The notes under the pieces are model-generated. The model had not been told where the DNA came from. It worked only from the letters and a program-made list of their open reading frames with translations, and made no database searches. The translations under genes were made by a program, and so were the position numbers. From RGIG2041 sp045652745 (lineage in GTDB: Bacteria > Bacillota > Clostridia > UBA1381 > UMGS1253), in assembly GCA_045652745.1 (NCBI GenBank), contig JAZRUW010000019.1, positions 1 through 47,545 of the forward strand: a stretch of DNA of 47,545 nt, in the 5' to 3' direction. Positions 24,521 through 32,907 of the stretch are shown piece after piece. Within the stretch, counting starts at the first letter, position 1. Every line of letters begins with the position of its first letter.

Positions 24521-25162
24521 TTATTCGCCAACGATTGCCTTAACCGCTTCTGCGATTTCCGGTACCTGGCAATTTGCATAGAAGAATTCCTTAAACTTCT
24601 CGCCGGAGAGTGCGCCCTTTACGAGCTCCTGGTCGAGGTTTTTGAGGATGGTTACGAGGTCAACGTGTGTAACCTTCTTCACTTCGTCCAAAATCTTCTT
24701 GTTTCTCTGCTCCGGAACTGCTCTTTCCTTCGGATATCCGCCGCCCCACTCTTCAACGAAGAGCTTTTCAAATACGTACTGGAGATTGAGTTCGCAACCC
24801 CAGCCCCAGCCCTTTGCAAACGGCAGCGCGATAGTGTTACCGTTGTTTACCTGTGTAAACTGGTAAGCATCTGTCGGGTCTACAACGTGACCGCAAAGTA
24901 CACCCGGGAATGCGTTACAAGCGAGCATTGCGCCTTCACCGGTGCCGCAACCTGTGATAACGAGGTCTGCAGCCTTGGAGTTGATGAGTACAGCGGTGAG
25001 AATACCGATCTGTACGTATGTGAGCTGATTTACATCTTCTGCAGAATACATACCGTAGTTGTAAACGGTATGACCCATCGGCTCAACTACCTTTTTGAGT
25101 GTGTCACAAATCAGGGCATTTTTTGCAGCCTGACTGTTTTCGTTAATCAATGCGATTTTCAT
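24521..25162 (-). CDS. RpiB/LacA/LacB-family sugar-phosphate isomerase
   Basis: This 213-aa protein has the RpiB/LacAB core: MKIALINENSQAAKN, the active-site Cys segment ITGCGTGEGAMLACNAFPGV, and the NNGNTIAL strand. Members interconvert aldose and ketose phosphates (ribose-5-phosphate, galactose-6-phosphate or related). It is longer than RpiB (about 150 aa); the extra C-terminal helical part is rich in Lys and Glu. The anti-parallel reading of this gene is also open but has no ribosome binding site. It stands alone with its own promoter and terminator, so the substrate cannot be deduced from neighbours. Confidence 0.85.
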   Translation of the reverse strand: MKIALINENSQAAKNALICDTLKKVVEPMGHTVYNYGMYSAEDVNQLTYVQIGILTAVLINSKAADLVITGCGTGEGAMLACNAFPGVLCGHVVDPTDAYQFTQVNNGNTIALPFAKGWGWGCELNLQYVFEKLFVEEWGGGYPKERAVPEQRNKKILDEVKKVTHVDLVTILKNLDQELVKGALSGEKFKEFFYANCQVPEIAEAVKAIVGE

Positions 25163-25186
25163 TTTGTCTTACCTCACTTTATTTTA

Positions 25187-25200
25187 TGTACCAAAGTACA
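25187..25200. promoter_or_regulatory. Palindrome in the leader of the RpiB-like gene
   Basis: TGTAC-CAAA-GTACA lies between the promoter (25219-25247) and the start codon. It is a possible operator; regulator unknown. Confidence 0.35.
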
Positions 25201-25218
25201 CATATATTGGATAGAGAT

Positions 25219-25247
25219 ATTATATCATTGATTGCAGAGAATTTCAA
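25219..25247 (-). promoter_or_regulatory. Sigma-A promoter of the RpiB-like gene
   Basis: On the minus strand: TTGAAA, 17 bases, TATAAT. The gap from 25248 to 25391 holds no gene that I can recognise. Confidence 0.65.
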
Positions 25248-25391
25248 ACCTTTTTTCAATATTTCGCTGAAAAGTTTCAATATTTTGGTTGCCCCTTGTG
25301 TATCAAACACAATTATGCTATCCAAAAACTATAAATATTTTATGAGCGAGGTGTTTTTTCTACGTAAAACCTTCAGCTCCTTCTTCCAAAA

Positions 25392-25432
25392 ATATACGCC
25401 GCCAAAAGTATCTAACTTTTGGCGGCGTATAT
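25392..25432. terminator. 18-bp terminator of the germination operon
   Basis: atatacgccgccaaaagt pairs perfectly with acttttggcggcgtatat around a 5-base loop. On the minus strand it is followed by TTTTTGG. It closes the ger operon. Confidence 0.8.
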
Positions 25433-25439
25433 CATTTGA

Positions 25440-26882
25440 TTACTGTGGTTTCTTTTTTTGTCTAATTTTGTTTTTCGGATGCAGAAACTGCGGACGACGC
25501 AAGGAAACAAAGGGGTTGGAAAATATGCTTTTAAGTGCATCGCGCAAGGCAAACGGTGCGAAAGGCGCAAAGTACGGCGTGCGCAGACTCGTGTCGGAAA
25601 TCAGCGTCGCCAAAAGCAAAAACAGTCCGCATGCAAGGCCGAGCATCCCGAAAAATGCCGTCAGAAAAATCAGCGCAAATTTGACCATGCGCACCGCGGA
25701 AACCATACTGTACTCTGGCAAAACGAAGGATGTCATCAAAGACAGCGCCACAATCACGAGTACAAGCGGACTGACAATGCCTGCCTCCACCGTCGCCTGC
25801 CCGACCACGATACCGCCGACAATACCGATGGCAGAGCCGATGTTTTTCGGGATGCGCATCAGACACTCACGCAGAATTTCCACCAAAATCTCCATCAATA
25901 CAATTTCGGTCACTACCGTCACGGGCACACCCGCCCGGCCCGAGGCAAGCACCATCATATATGCCGTCGGCAAAGCCTCGCTGTGAAAGGCGACCAAAGC
26001 AATATAAAGCGGCGTAATCGTCACCGACAAAAGAACGCAAATATAACGAAGCAGTTTAGAAAAGACGGCAAAATAGATATTCTCCCCCGCATCATCGTCG
26101 CTGTAAAAATATTCTGCCAAAAGTTTGGGCGTAACAATTGCAACAGGACTGCCTTCGACAAGCAAAACTACTTTGCCCTCCAAAAGTGCACCGCACGTCA
26201 AATCTACGCGTTGCTCGAGTCCCACCTGCGGAAACAGACCAAATTTTTTATCTTTTAAATACCATTGCAGATGCGGTGCTTCTAAAATGCCGTCAATATC
26301 AATTTCCTTCAGCCTTTTTTGCACCATGCGAACATAGGCATCGTTGGCAACATCGCTTAAATAACTGACCACAACCGCCGTCTGCGTGCGCTTGCCGACT
26401 GAAAACACCTCGGTGCGTAATGCCGTATCTTTCATGCGGTAGCGCAAAAGCGAAATGTTGATTTCGATGTTTTCCACAAAAGAGTCCTTTGCACCCCAAA
26501 CGGAATAATTAAGCTCCGGCGCGGACGGTGAACTGCTCGCATTCTGGCGCAAATTGATAAAAATGCCCTCACCGTTTTCCAACAGCAGTATCGCAATGCC
26601 CGCAAACAGCTGTGTTTCAATCTCTTCGGGATTTTCAATCATTCTGCATTCCTCCACACAGAGCACCTGCGTATACAAATCCTGCGCGGAAAGCGGCTTT
26701 TTTAAATAGTGCCAGTACTGCAAAATCGGGCGCATCACATCCTGTCGAATTGCCTCGGTATCACAAAGCTGTTTGATATACAAAAGATAAATTTTTCCGT
26801 AACCTGCGTCGAGCACACGTGAAATTGCGCTGTTTTGCGTGACATACTTTCTGCAAAGTGCATCCGGTTGTATCTTATTCAC
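25440..26882 (-). CDS. Spore germination receptor subunit A (GerA family)
   Basis: This 480-aa protein has a large soluble N-terminal domain and at least four membrane segments from about residue 260 on (YICVLLSVTITPLYIALVAF; IGSAIGIVGGIVVGQATVEA; SPLVLVIVALSLM). This matches GerAA/GerKA: the stretch ASGRAGVPVTVVTEIVLMEI followed by LRECLMRIPKNIGSAIGIVG is the family signature. It is the A subunit of a nutrient germination receptor in the inner spore membrane. The start is a GTG inside GTGA, overlapping the stop of gerC by 4 nt, with GGAGGTG 7 nt upstream. Last gene of the operon. Confidence 0.93.
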   Translation of the reverse strand: MNKIQPDALCRKYVTQNSAISRVLDAGYGKIYLLYIKQLCDTEAIRQDVMRPILQYWHYLKKPLSAQDLYTQVLCVEECRMIENPEEIETQLFAGIAILLLENGEGIFINLRQNASSSPSAPELNYSVWGAKDSFVENIEINISLLRYRMKDTALRTEVFSVGKRTQTAVVVSYLSDVANDAYVRMVQKRLKEIDIDGILEAPHLQWYLKDKKFGLFPQVGLEQRVDLTCGALLEGKVVLLVEGSPVAIVTPKLLAEYFYSDDDAGENIYFAVFSKLLRYICVLLSVTITPLYIALVAFHSEALPTAYMMVLASGRAGVPVTVVTEIVLMEILVEILRECLMRIPKNIGSAIGIVGGIVVGQATVEAGIVSPLVLVIVALSLMTSFVLPEYSMVSAVRMVKFALIFLTAFFGMLGLACGLFLLLATLISDTSLRTPYFAPFAPFALRDALKSIFSNPFVSLRRPQFLHPKNKIRQKKKPQ

Positions 26883-27898
26883 TCTGCCTTCACCTCCACA
26901 TTCACCAAAAATTCCATTTGAGAAATTTTGGTATTCCACCCTTTCATGTCAAAATCTGTTCTGCCTTTGGTCATCTGTATTTTATACAGTTGCAAAAAAT
27001 CGCAACCGAGCTTGCGGCTTTCCTCCAGAACCGTTGTCAATGCCGTATGCAGTTTATCTTTCAAAATGTTAATCTGCCCTGCGCGTAGCGGTGTGGCGTC
27101 CTGTGTGCGCGCCGCAAACGTAAAATCCGCCTGCACATACAGTATTCCGTTTCGCTCCTGCAATTTGATTTCTTTGTTTTTCACCGCAGTTTCAATGGGT
27201 ATGCCGTTTAAAACATGGCGCAGCGCCGCTTTCTTTTGCGTAAAACAGACCAACGCCGAGTTGTGCGTACTGCCCACCATTTCGCCTCCCCGAAACAGCG
27301 CATATCCGTCCAATCGCATCACATCACCGTCCACCGCAATGCGTGCTACAGGATAGCCGGCATCCCCGTAAGATACCGCATACAAAACATCGCCCATGCT
27401 CGTATAATGCACAAGTCCGGCCTCATAAAGCGTGGTAATAATACTGTCGGCGGCAAAGCCGGCGGAAAAATCATTGACCGCCTTGTGTTTGACCACCGTC
27501 TCCAAATCCGCATCCGTCACAAAAACGGCCGTGGAGCGCCTCGAGCGCGGCTCGGTATCCAGATAGCGCACAAACGGCAAAATGTTTTCTTCTGCAAAAT
27601 TTTCCTCCAATATAACCGCACGCATTGCACCGAAAAAAAGCGGATGGTCGGCACTTTGTTGTAAATTCAAAATCGCCGCTTCCAAATCTTCTCCTTTTGC
27701 CGAAATCAGGCTGACCGGTTCGTCCGCCATGGCATCGGAAAAACTGCGCACATTGGCCACACCGCCACCCAATTGTACTTCTCCGTCCGGCTTGCCGATA
27801 TACACCGAGGTTAAAATATCCATATTCTCTACCTCAGTGTACGGATAGCATCCGCAAAACAAAAACAAAAACGGCAACAACAAACAAATGCGCTTCAC
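26879..27898 (-). CDS. Spore germination lipoprotein subunit C (Ger(x)C family)
   Basis: This 339-aa lipoprotein has the signal VKRICLLLPFLFLFCGC and its lipidation Cys after a GC pair. The mature part fits GerAC: ENMDILTSVYIGKPDGEVQL near the start, SRRSTAVFVTDADLETVV in the middle, and the C-terminal LQLYKIQMTKGRTDFDMKGW. The GTG start lies in a GTGA overlap with the preceding permease gene, with AAGGAGG upstream. It is the lipid-anchored C subunit of the germination receptor. Confidence 0.92.
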   Translation of the reverse strand: MKRICLLLPFLFLFCGCYPYTEVENMDILTSVYIGKPDGEVQLGGGVANVRSFSDAMADEPVSLISAKGEDLEAAILNLQQSADHPLFFGAMRAVILEENFAEENILPFVRYLDTEPRSRRSTAVFVTDADLETVVKHKAVNDFSAGFAADSIITTLYEAGLVHYTSMGDVLYAVSYGDAGYPVARIAVDGDVMRLDGYALFRGGEMVGSTHNSALVCFTQKKAALRHVLNGIPIETAVKNKEIKLQERNGILYVQADFTFAARTQDATPLRAGQINILKDKLHTALTTVLEESRKLGCDFLQLYKIQMTKGRTDFDMKGWNTKISQMEFLVNVEVKAE

Positions 27899-28947
27899 CT
27901 TCTTTTCCTCCTTTGAACAAACCGCAAAATAAGCGGAAATAAAATCAGCACCACGGCACTGCCGATCGCCGATGTATACACAAAGCAAACCAGCGTCGCT
28001 TCCTGTGTGCGGAGCGCAAGTGCGGCGATACAAAATAACAGATACAGTATTGGCAAAATCCATCTGCGTTTCGCCTCCGGGCACAAACGAAATGCGCCCT
28101 GCAAAGGAATATGCGCTGCAAGCGTACCGGCGGACGGCACCAAAAACGACCATGATACAATAAACACCATATCGCCGCGCTGTAAAAAATCCGTTTTGGA
28201 TAAATTTAAATTTTTCATAGCCAGCACGGCTGAATCTAAGTGCCGCGCCGTTTGGTTACTCCCCAATACGCTGATACAACCGGCCGTAGCCAAAATAAAA
28301 ACAAGCGTACTCACACCGACCGCCCATGCGGCTGCCGTTTGTTTGGTCTTTTGTTTCACCTCTAAAATACCGATAACGCCGCTTAAAACAAAAAAGCCGA
28401 ATACAAATCCAATTGCACCCGGCATACGTACGGGCGAGAACCCTTCTGTCAGCGGCAAAAGATTGCGTATATCTCCCGAGAACAAAAGTACAAAGCGCAT
28501 CACCGTAACCGTTAAAAGCAAAAACACGCCTAAAAAGGCAAGAAGACGGACAATGGTTTTGGTCGGTTTTGTCGCGGTATACAAGCAAACCATATTCAAA
28601 AAAAGTGCCGTAAACCAACGTGGCACGCCGTCTAAAAACCAATTTTGCACCGTCGCGGAAAAATAGGCAAGCAAAAGTGCCGCCACCGCCGTATAAACCG
28701 CAACATATCCCCATGCAAGCCATCTTCCGGTACGCGGCAATATTTTTATACAAGCATCACAAAATGTTTCTTCGCTCACGCCGCCGAAAAGCAACACCGC
28801 CGCCAAACTCACTGCGCCTGCCGCCAAAATCGGGCCCCAATAAAATGTACCTGCAAAGTGCGTTGCTGCCGTCGGCAAGGCAAAAAGGCCTGCGCCGAGC
28901 ATACCGATACAACACATCAAAAACACACTCACACCGCGCAATTTCAT
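27895..28947 (-). CDS. Spore germination permease subunit B (GerAB/ArcD/ProY family)
   Basis: This 350-aa protein has about ten transmembrane segments of the endospore germination permease type (APC superfamily), beginning VSVFLMCCIGMLGAGLFALP. The B subunit binds the germinant. GAGGTGAGAAT precedes the ATG. It is the first gene of the operon, giving the order B-C-A instead of the common A-B-C. No sigma-G promoter could be named with confidence in the short gap to the divergent gene. Confidence 0.88.
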   Translation of the reverse strand: MKLRGVSVFLMCCIGMLGAGLFALPTAATHFAGTFYWGPILAAGAVSLAAVLLFGGVSEETFCDACIKILPRTGRWLAWGYVAVYTAVAALLLAYFSATVQNWFLDGVPRWFTALFLNMVCLYTATKPTKTIVRLLAFLGVFLLLTVTVMRFVLLFSGDIRNLLPLTEGFSPVRMPGAIGFVFGFFVLSGVIGILEVKQKTKQTAAAWAVGVSTLVFILATAGCISVLGSNQTARHLDSAVLAMKNLNLSKTDFLQRGDMVFIVSWSFLVPSAGTLAAHIPLQGAFRLCPEAKRRWILPILYLLFCIAALALRTQEATLVCFVYTSAIGSAVVLILFPLILRFVQRRKRR

Positions 28948-29003
28948 ATTCTCACCTCAGGCTTTATTTTGGTTGACAAATTAAAATTTATGCGCATAAA
29001 GGA

Positions 29004-29031
29004 TTGCATTTCGTATAAAATATGTTAAAAT
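29004..29031 (+). promoter_or_regulatory. Promoter of the DUF2974 hydrolase gene
   Basis: TTGCAT, 16 bases, TAAAAT; a start near 29038 would leave a leader of only about 14 nt including the GAGGTGA box. An overlapping sigma-E reading (GCATAA with CGTATAAAAT, 14 bases apart) is possible. Confidence 0.45.
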
Positions 29032-29051
29032 TCAAATAGAGGTGAAAGCAG

Positions 29052-30152
29052 ATGGGCAATATGCTTACATATATAGAACGATACGGCGACCAAGGCTTTG
29101 ATCGTTTACCGTTTTGCGAAGTCGATAGTCTGATTTTGGCGCAGGCGGCCTATTTTGTGCTGGACGGTTATGTGTCGGCCAGACACCGTTTTAATGTAAC
29201 ACTGCGCGAAATTGCAAATCTACCCGACAAACGCATCACGCAGGACACGACCCTGCCCAAAGAAAACAAACTGCTTTTGGAGGCCATCGGCAAAAGTCGC
29301 CGCTTCGGAGATGTGCTTTTGGCCTGCTACCGTAGCGTGACGGACACCGAGACCGAACTGCAATTTTCTGCTGTAACGATGCGCCTTGCGCCGCGTCTGC
29401 ACTACATTGCCTTCCGTGGTACAGATATTTCCATCGTCGGTTGGAAGGAAGATTTTAACCTTTCATTTTCCAAAAACATACCGGCGCAGATTGCGGCCGC
29501 ACAGTATTTGAAAAAAACTGCGCGCTACTTGCGCGGACATCTGATTCTCGGCGGACACTCCAAGGGTGGCAATCTGGCCGTTTATGCAGCAATGCATGCG
29601 CCGCACGGCATCAAGAAGCGCATCACGGCCATCTATAATCACGACGGCCCGGGCTTTGTGCCGGAGGTGTTTGCCAGCGAAGCTTACAAAAGTGTACAAG
29701 ACCGTATATTTAAGACCGTGCCGCACTGCGCGCTTGTCGGGCTGCTTTTTTCAAACCACAGTGCCTACACCGTGGTGGCAAGCAAGACTTTTCCGCTTCT
29801 GCAGCACAATCCTTTTACCTGGGAAATTGAAGGGCGCGACTTTGTGCGACTAAAGAAGGTGGATATGTTTTCTCGCCTGGCAAACGAAACGATGGATGCA
29901 TGGATGTTAGAACTCAGCAACGAGGAGCGCAAAGCCTTTATTGATGCGCTCTTTGACCTCTTAAATGCAACCAATGCTGAAACCTACCCCGAACTGGTGG
30001 CTTCGCTGAAGGCAAATATTTCGCCTCTGCGCGATAAAATCAAGGCACTCGACCCGAAGACGCGCACCATGATACACAAGACATTCCGCGCGCTCATAAA
30101 AGTCGGCGCACAGCAGATGAAACTGCTTATTCAAAAGGGAAAAAAGTATTGA
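29052..30152 (+). CDS. DUF2974 (Mbeg1-like) alpha/beta hydrolase
   Basis: This 366-aa protein opens with MLTYIERYGDQGFDRLPFCE, followed by VDSLILAQAAYF, typical of DUF2974. It carries a lipase-like nucleophile elbow GGHSKGGN (Ser170) and an upstream AFRGTD strand as in class-3 lipases. No signal peptide is visible, so it should be cytoplasmic. GAGGTGAAAGC precedes the ATG. It is divergent from the germination operon and followed after 59 nt by a secreted protein gene. The substrate is unknown; a lipid or ester hydrolase activity is inferred from the motif only. Confidence 0.85.
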   Translation: MGNMLTYIERYGDQGFDRLPFCEVDSLILAQAAYFVLDGYVSARHRFNVTLREIANLPDKRITQDTTLPKENKLLLEAIGKSRRFGDVLLACYRSVTDTETELQFSAVTMRLAPRLHYIAFRGTDISIVGWKEDFNLSFSKNIPAQIAAAQYLKKTARYLRGHLILGGHSKGGNLAVYAAMHAPHGIKKRITAIYNHDGPGFVPEVFASEAYKSVQDRIFKTVPHCALVGLLFSNHSAYTVVASKTFPLLQHNPFTWEIEGRDFVRLKKVDMFSRLANETMDAWMLELSNEERKAFIDALFDLLNATNAETYPELVASLKANISPLRDKIKALDPKTRTMIHKTFRALIKVGAQQMKLLIQKGKKY

Positions 30153-30211
30153 GCCGAGGTAACTGTGTTGTAAGAAAGAAAAACGAAAATGTACAGGAGG
30201 TTTATATAAAA

Positions 30212-32863
30212 ATGCGCAAAAAAATCTTATCCGTCCTTTTGGCAACTGTTTTATTTATACTCACATTACCGGTATTGCCGCAGATGCAAACCGTACATGC
30301 GGCAAAGACCGTCACACTTGCCGAAATCCGAAAGAAAATTGACAAATACAGAACCGACCTCAAACTCACGGAAAACGAGGTATATTTTTGGAATGCAGGC
30401 ATAAGCGAAAGCACACTTAAAAAGCATATTGCCGACTACATAAGTACAGGCGATATTGCCCACATCAAAAAACATCTCACAAATGCGCCCTGCCTCGGAA
30501 GAAACAAAACTACGCACTCCCGAAACTACGATTATGGCACATCGAAGGGATGCACCTCCAATGAGATGACAAATTCCTTTGGAAGAACACAGTGCTGGGG
30601 TTTTGCGCATTATATCGAATACTATCTATTCGGACAGACTAGCTACGACAACGCAAATTTCGAAACCTTTACCTTAGAAAGCGCCGACGATTTACAAATC
30701 GGCGACCATATCCGCTACGGCGGGCACTCTTTCATTTACTACGGCACACAGTATAACACCCAGAAAAAAGTTACGGAAATCATTGTGCTGCAGGCCAACG
30801 GCAATACGAGCACAACCCCCTGCGGCTTAAGTTTCGGTCGTCAGTGGCGTACGAAGAGCAGTCGTTATACCACAAAAAACATCGAAGGCGTAACCGTATA
30901 TCGCTATAAATACACTTGTGACCACCCCAATTTTGCTTTCCAAAGCGACGCGTCCTCGATTTGTCCGGACTGCAAGAAAAACCTTGCCCAGCCGGTAACC
31001 AGCGGAAGCTCAGGCTATATGGATGTCGTCAAAGTCAACAGTTCGAACACGGCGCCGGCACACAAATCGCCGTACGGTGTCTCCACCATCGGTGTCCGCT
31101 ACAAAAAGGGCGATACCGTCTATGTGGTTGGCAGTGCCCAAAACGGCTTTGGAAACCTTTGGTACAAGCTTGCGGATGGCTCTTGGTTGACCGGTGACTA
31201 CTTGGGTACACATAAGCATACAAAGGCAAACGGTTATTGCACACGCTGCACCGATAAATTAGGCGTTGTGCAATTGAAAAGCACAAATTATGCACTCGCC
31301 AAAAGCGGCACTTTCCCCGTGCATTTTGCGCCTTATGCAGCATCGCCTACGTTTAAAACCGTCTCCGGCAGTGTCAGCGTAAACGGCAAGACAATAAACG
31401 GCTATAAAAACGAATGGTATCGTTTAAGCACCGGCGGTTGGATTGTTGCAGACTATTTGAAAATCCCGATTGGTGAGGGCATCGTTAAAATCAGCGGCAA
31501 CACCGCCGCCGTAAATGACAAAGCCGCCTCATCAAATGCCGGCAAATCCAAGAAGCTTACCGAACTTTCCAACGGCACAAAGGTGGATGTCTACACCGCT
31601 GAAAAATCAGGCAGTTGGCAAAGCGTGCGCTACGGTGATAAAGTCGGCTATATGTCCGGCACCTTCCTCACCGTTACCAATACAAGCAAAGCGGCGGGCG
31701 CAACGAAAAGTTACGAAGAACCGGGCTATTCCGCTTCGGATGCCTTAGACAAACTTCCAAACGAAACACCGCTTTCGCCGACTACACCAAGCGCGCCGCA
31801 ATCGCCGGCCACCGTATCCGTACGCTATCCGTCGGATGCAACCTATCTTGCAAAGCGGTCAATCACCGAAACCAATGCCGTATTAGTGGCAAACATCCAA
31901 AAGCCCTCCGGCACAAAGGTAACGGCGTGTGGCTTGCAGTTATACGACGAAAACGGCGAGCTGATAAAAGACCACAAAGAAACCATTACAAATGTCAGCG
32001 CATCCAACACCGGTTTTCACACCTGGTATGACATAAACAAGGAACTCGGTATCACGCTTAACGCAGGTACGGATTATAAATACCGTTTCTACACCATCGT
32101 AGACGGCAAAACCTACTATGGAGATCCTTATTCGTTTACAACTGCAGGTACTGCCAAGGAAGAGCAGGTGCAGACGCCGGAAAATGAGCCGACAGAACCG
32201 CCGGAAGATAAACCGGTGGAAATCCCGCTAGAAACAGAAGAAAAACAAGAAGATGTGTACTACACACTCACCTTTGACCCCAACGGCGGTAAGTGCGCCG
32301 TTTCGGACAAAAGCGTGCTGTTTGACACGCTCATCGGCGAAATGCCGACAGCCTCACGCGAGGGTTATACCTTCCTCGGCTGGTACGGCGCGGCAGACGA
32401 CGGCAACCGCATTCATGAACAAATGCGCTACAACGCACCGTTTGATGTAACCGTTTATGCGCATTGGGAGAAAATCAAGCCGCAAAACAACATCCATATG
32501 TGGATAGACAAGCCGAATTTTGAGGTAAACGGTAAGCAGAAAGCCATTGATGCGCAAGGTACCGTGCCCATACTCAAAAACGGCCGCACACTAGTGCCGA
32601 TACGTGCCATTGTCGAAGCAATGGGCGGTGAAGTTGCCTGGGACGATTATCTCAGATGCGTCACCATCACCAACAAGGGCAATACCGTAAAAATCTATAT
32701 CGGCACATACTACGCCTTTGTAAACGGCAAGACACAAAAACTCGATGTGCCGCCCGAACTCATCGGCGGCAGAACTATGGTGCCTGTCCGCTTTGTCGCA
32801 GAAAATCTGCAGGCGACTGTGGATTGGGATGAAGCGACCAGTCAAATTACCATCACATATTAA
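30212..32863 (+). CDS. Secreted 883-aa protein: cysteine peptidase/amidase-like, SH3-like repeats, B-repeat, stalk domain
   Basis: A signal peptide (1-30, ending VHA) is followed by a domain with a probable catalytic triad: Cys128 in TQCWGFAHYIEYYLF, His172 in GDHIRYGGHSF and Asn196. This resembles CHAP or NlpC/P60 cell-wall peptidases. Then come two CxxC-type ribbons (CDHP..CPDC near 236-254; HKH..CTRC near 327-345) interleaved with three SH3-like segments, and a fibronectin-like domain (about 540-640). A Pro/Glu linker, an InlB B-repeat (YTLTFDPNGGK, GYTFLGWYG) and a C-terminal copper-amine-oxidase-N-like stalk module with two NGRTLVPIR/GGRTMVPVR strands end the protein. The start at MRKKILS has AGGAGG upstream. 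It probably acts on or binds the cell wall. Confidence 0.8.
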   Translation: MRKKILSVLLATVLFILTLPVLPQMQTVHAAKTVTLAEIRKKIDKYRTDLKLTENEVYFWNAGISESTLKKHIADYISTGDIAHIKKHLTNAPCLGRNKTTHSRNYDYGTSKGCTSNEMTNSFGRTQCWGFAHYIEYYLFGQTSYDNANFETFTLESADDLQIGDHIRYGGHSFIYYGTQYNTQKKVTEIIVLQANGNTSTTPCGLSFGRQWRTKSSRYTTKNIEGVTVYRYKYTCDHPNFAFQSDASSICPDCKKNLAQPVTSGSSGYMDVVKVNSSNTAPAHKSPYGVSTIGVRYKKGDTVYVVGSAQNGFGNLWYKLADGSWLTGDYLGTHKHTKANGYCTRCTDKLGVVQLKSTNYALAKSGTFPVHFAPYAASPTFKTVSGSVSVNGKTINGYKNEWYRLSTGGWIVADYLKIPIGEGIVKISGNTAAVNDKAASSNAGKSKKLTELSNGTKVDVYTAEKSGSWQSVRYGDKVGYMSGTFLTVTNTSKAAGATKSYEEPGYSASDALDKLPNETPLSPTTPSAPQSPATVSVRYPSDATYLAKRSITETNAVLVANIQKPSGTKVTACGLQLYDENGELIKDHKETITNVSASNTGFHTWYDINKELGITLNAGTDYKYRFYTIVDGKTYYGDPYSFTTAGTAKEEQVQTPENEPTEPPEDKPVEIPLETEEKQEDVYYTLTFDPNGGKCAVSDKSVLFDTLIGEMPTASREGYTFLGWYGAADDGNRIHEQMRYNAPFDVTVYAHWEKIKPQNNIHMWIDKPNFEVNGKQKAIDAQGTVPILKNGRTLVPIRAIVEAMGGEVAWDDYLRCVTITNKGNTVKIYIGTYYAFVNGKTQKLDVPPELIGGRTMVPVRFVAENLQATVDWDEATSQITITY

Positions 32864-32865
32864 AA

Positions 32866-32901
32866 AACAACCCTTTCCGAGAGAATTCGGAAAGGGTTGT
32901 T
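32866..32901. terminator. Bidirectional terminator between the secreted protein and clpC
   Basis: aacaaccctttccga pairs with tcggaaagggttgtt around 6 bases; A-run in front, T-rich behind. It serves both convergent genes. Confidence 0.85.
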
Positions 32902-32907
32902 CTTATA

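Noticed and set aside
24476..25231. 251-codon plus-strand frame opposite the RpiB-like gene
   Set aside because: Mirror frame caused by codon bias of the real gene; no ribosome binding site and it would run through the terminator.
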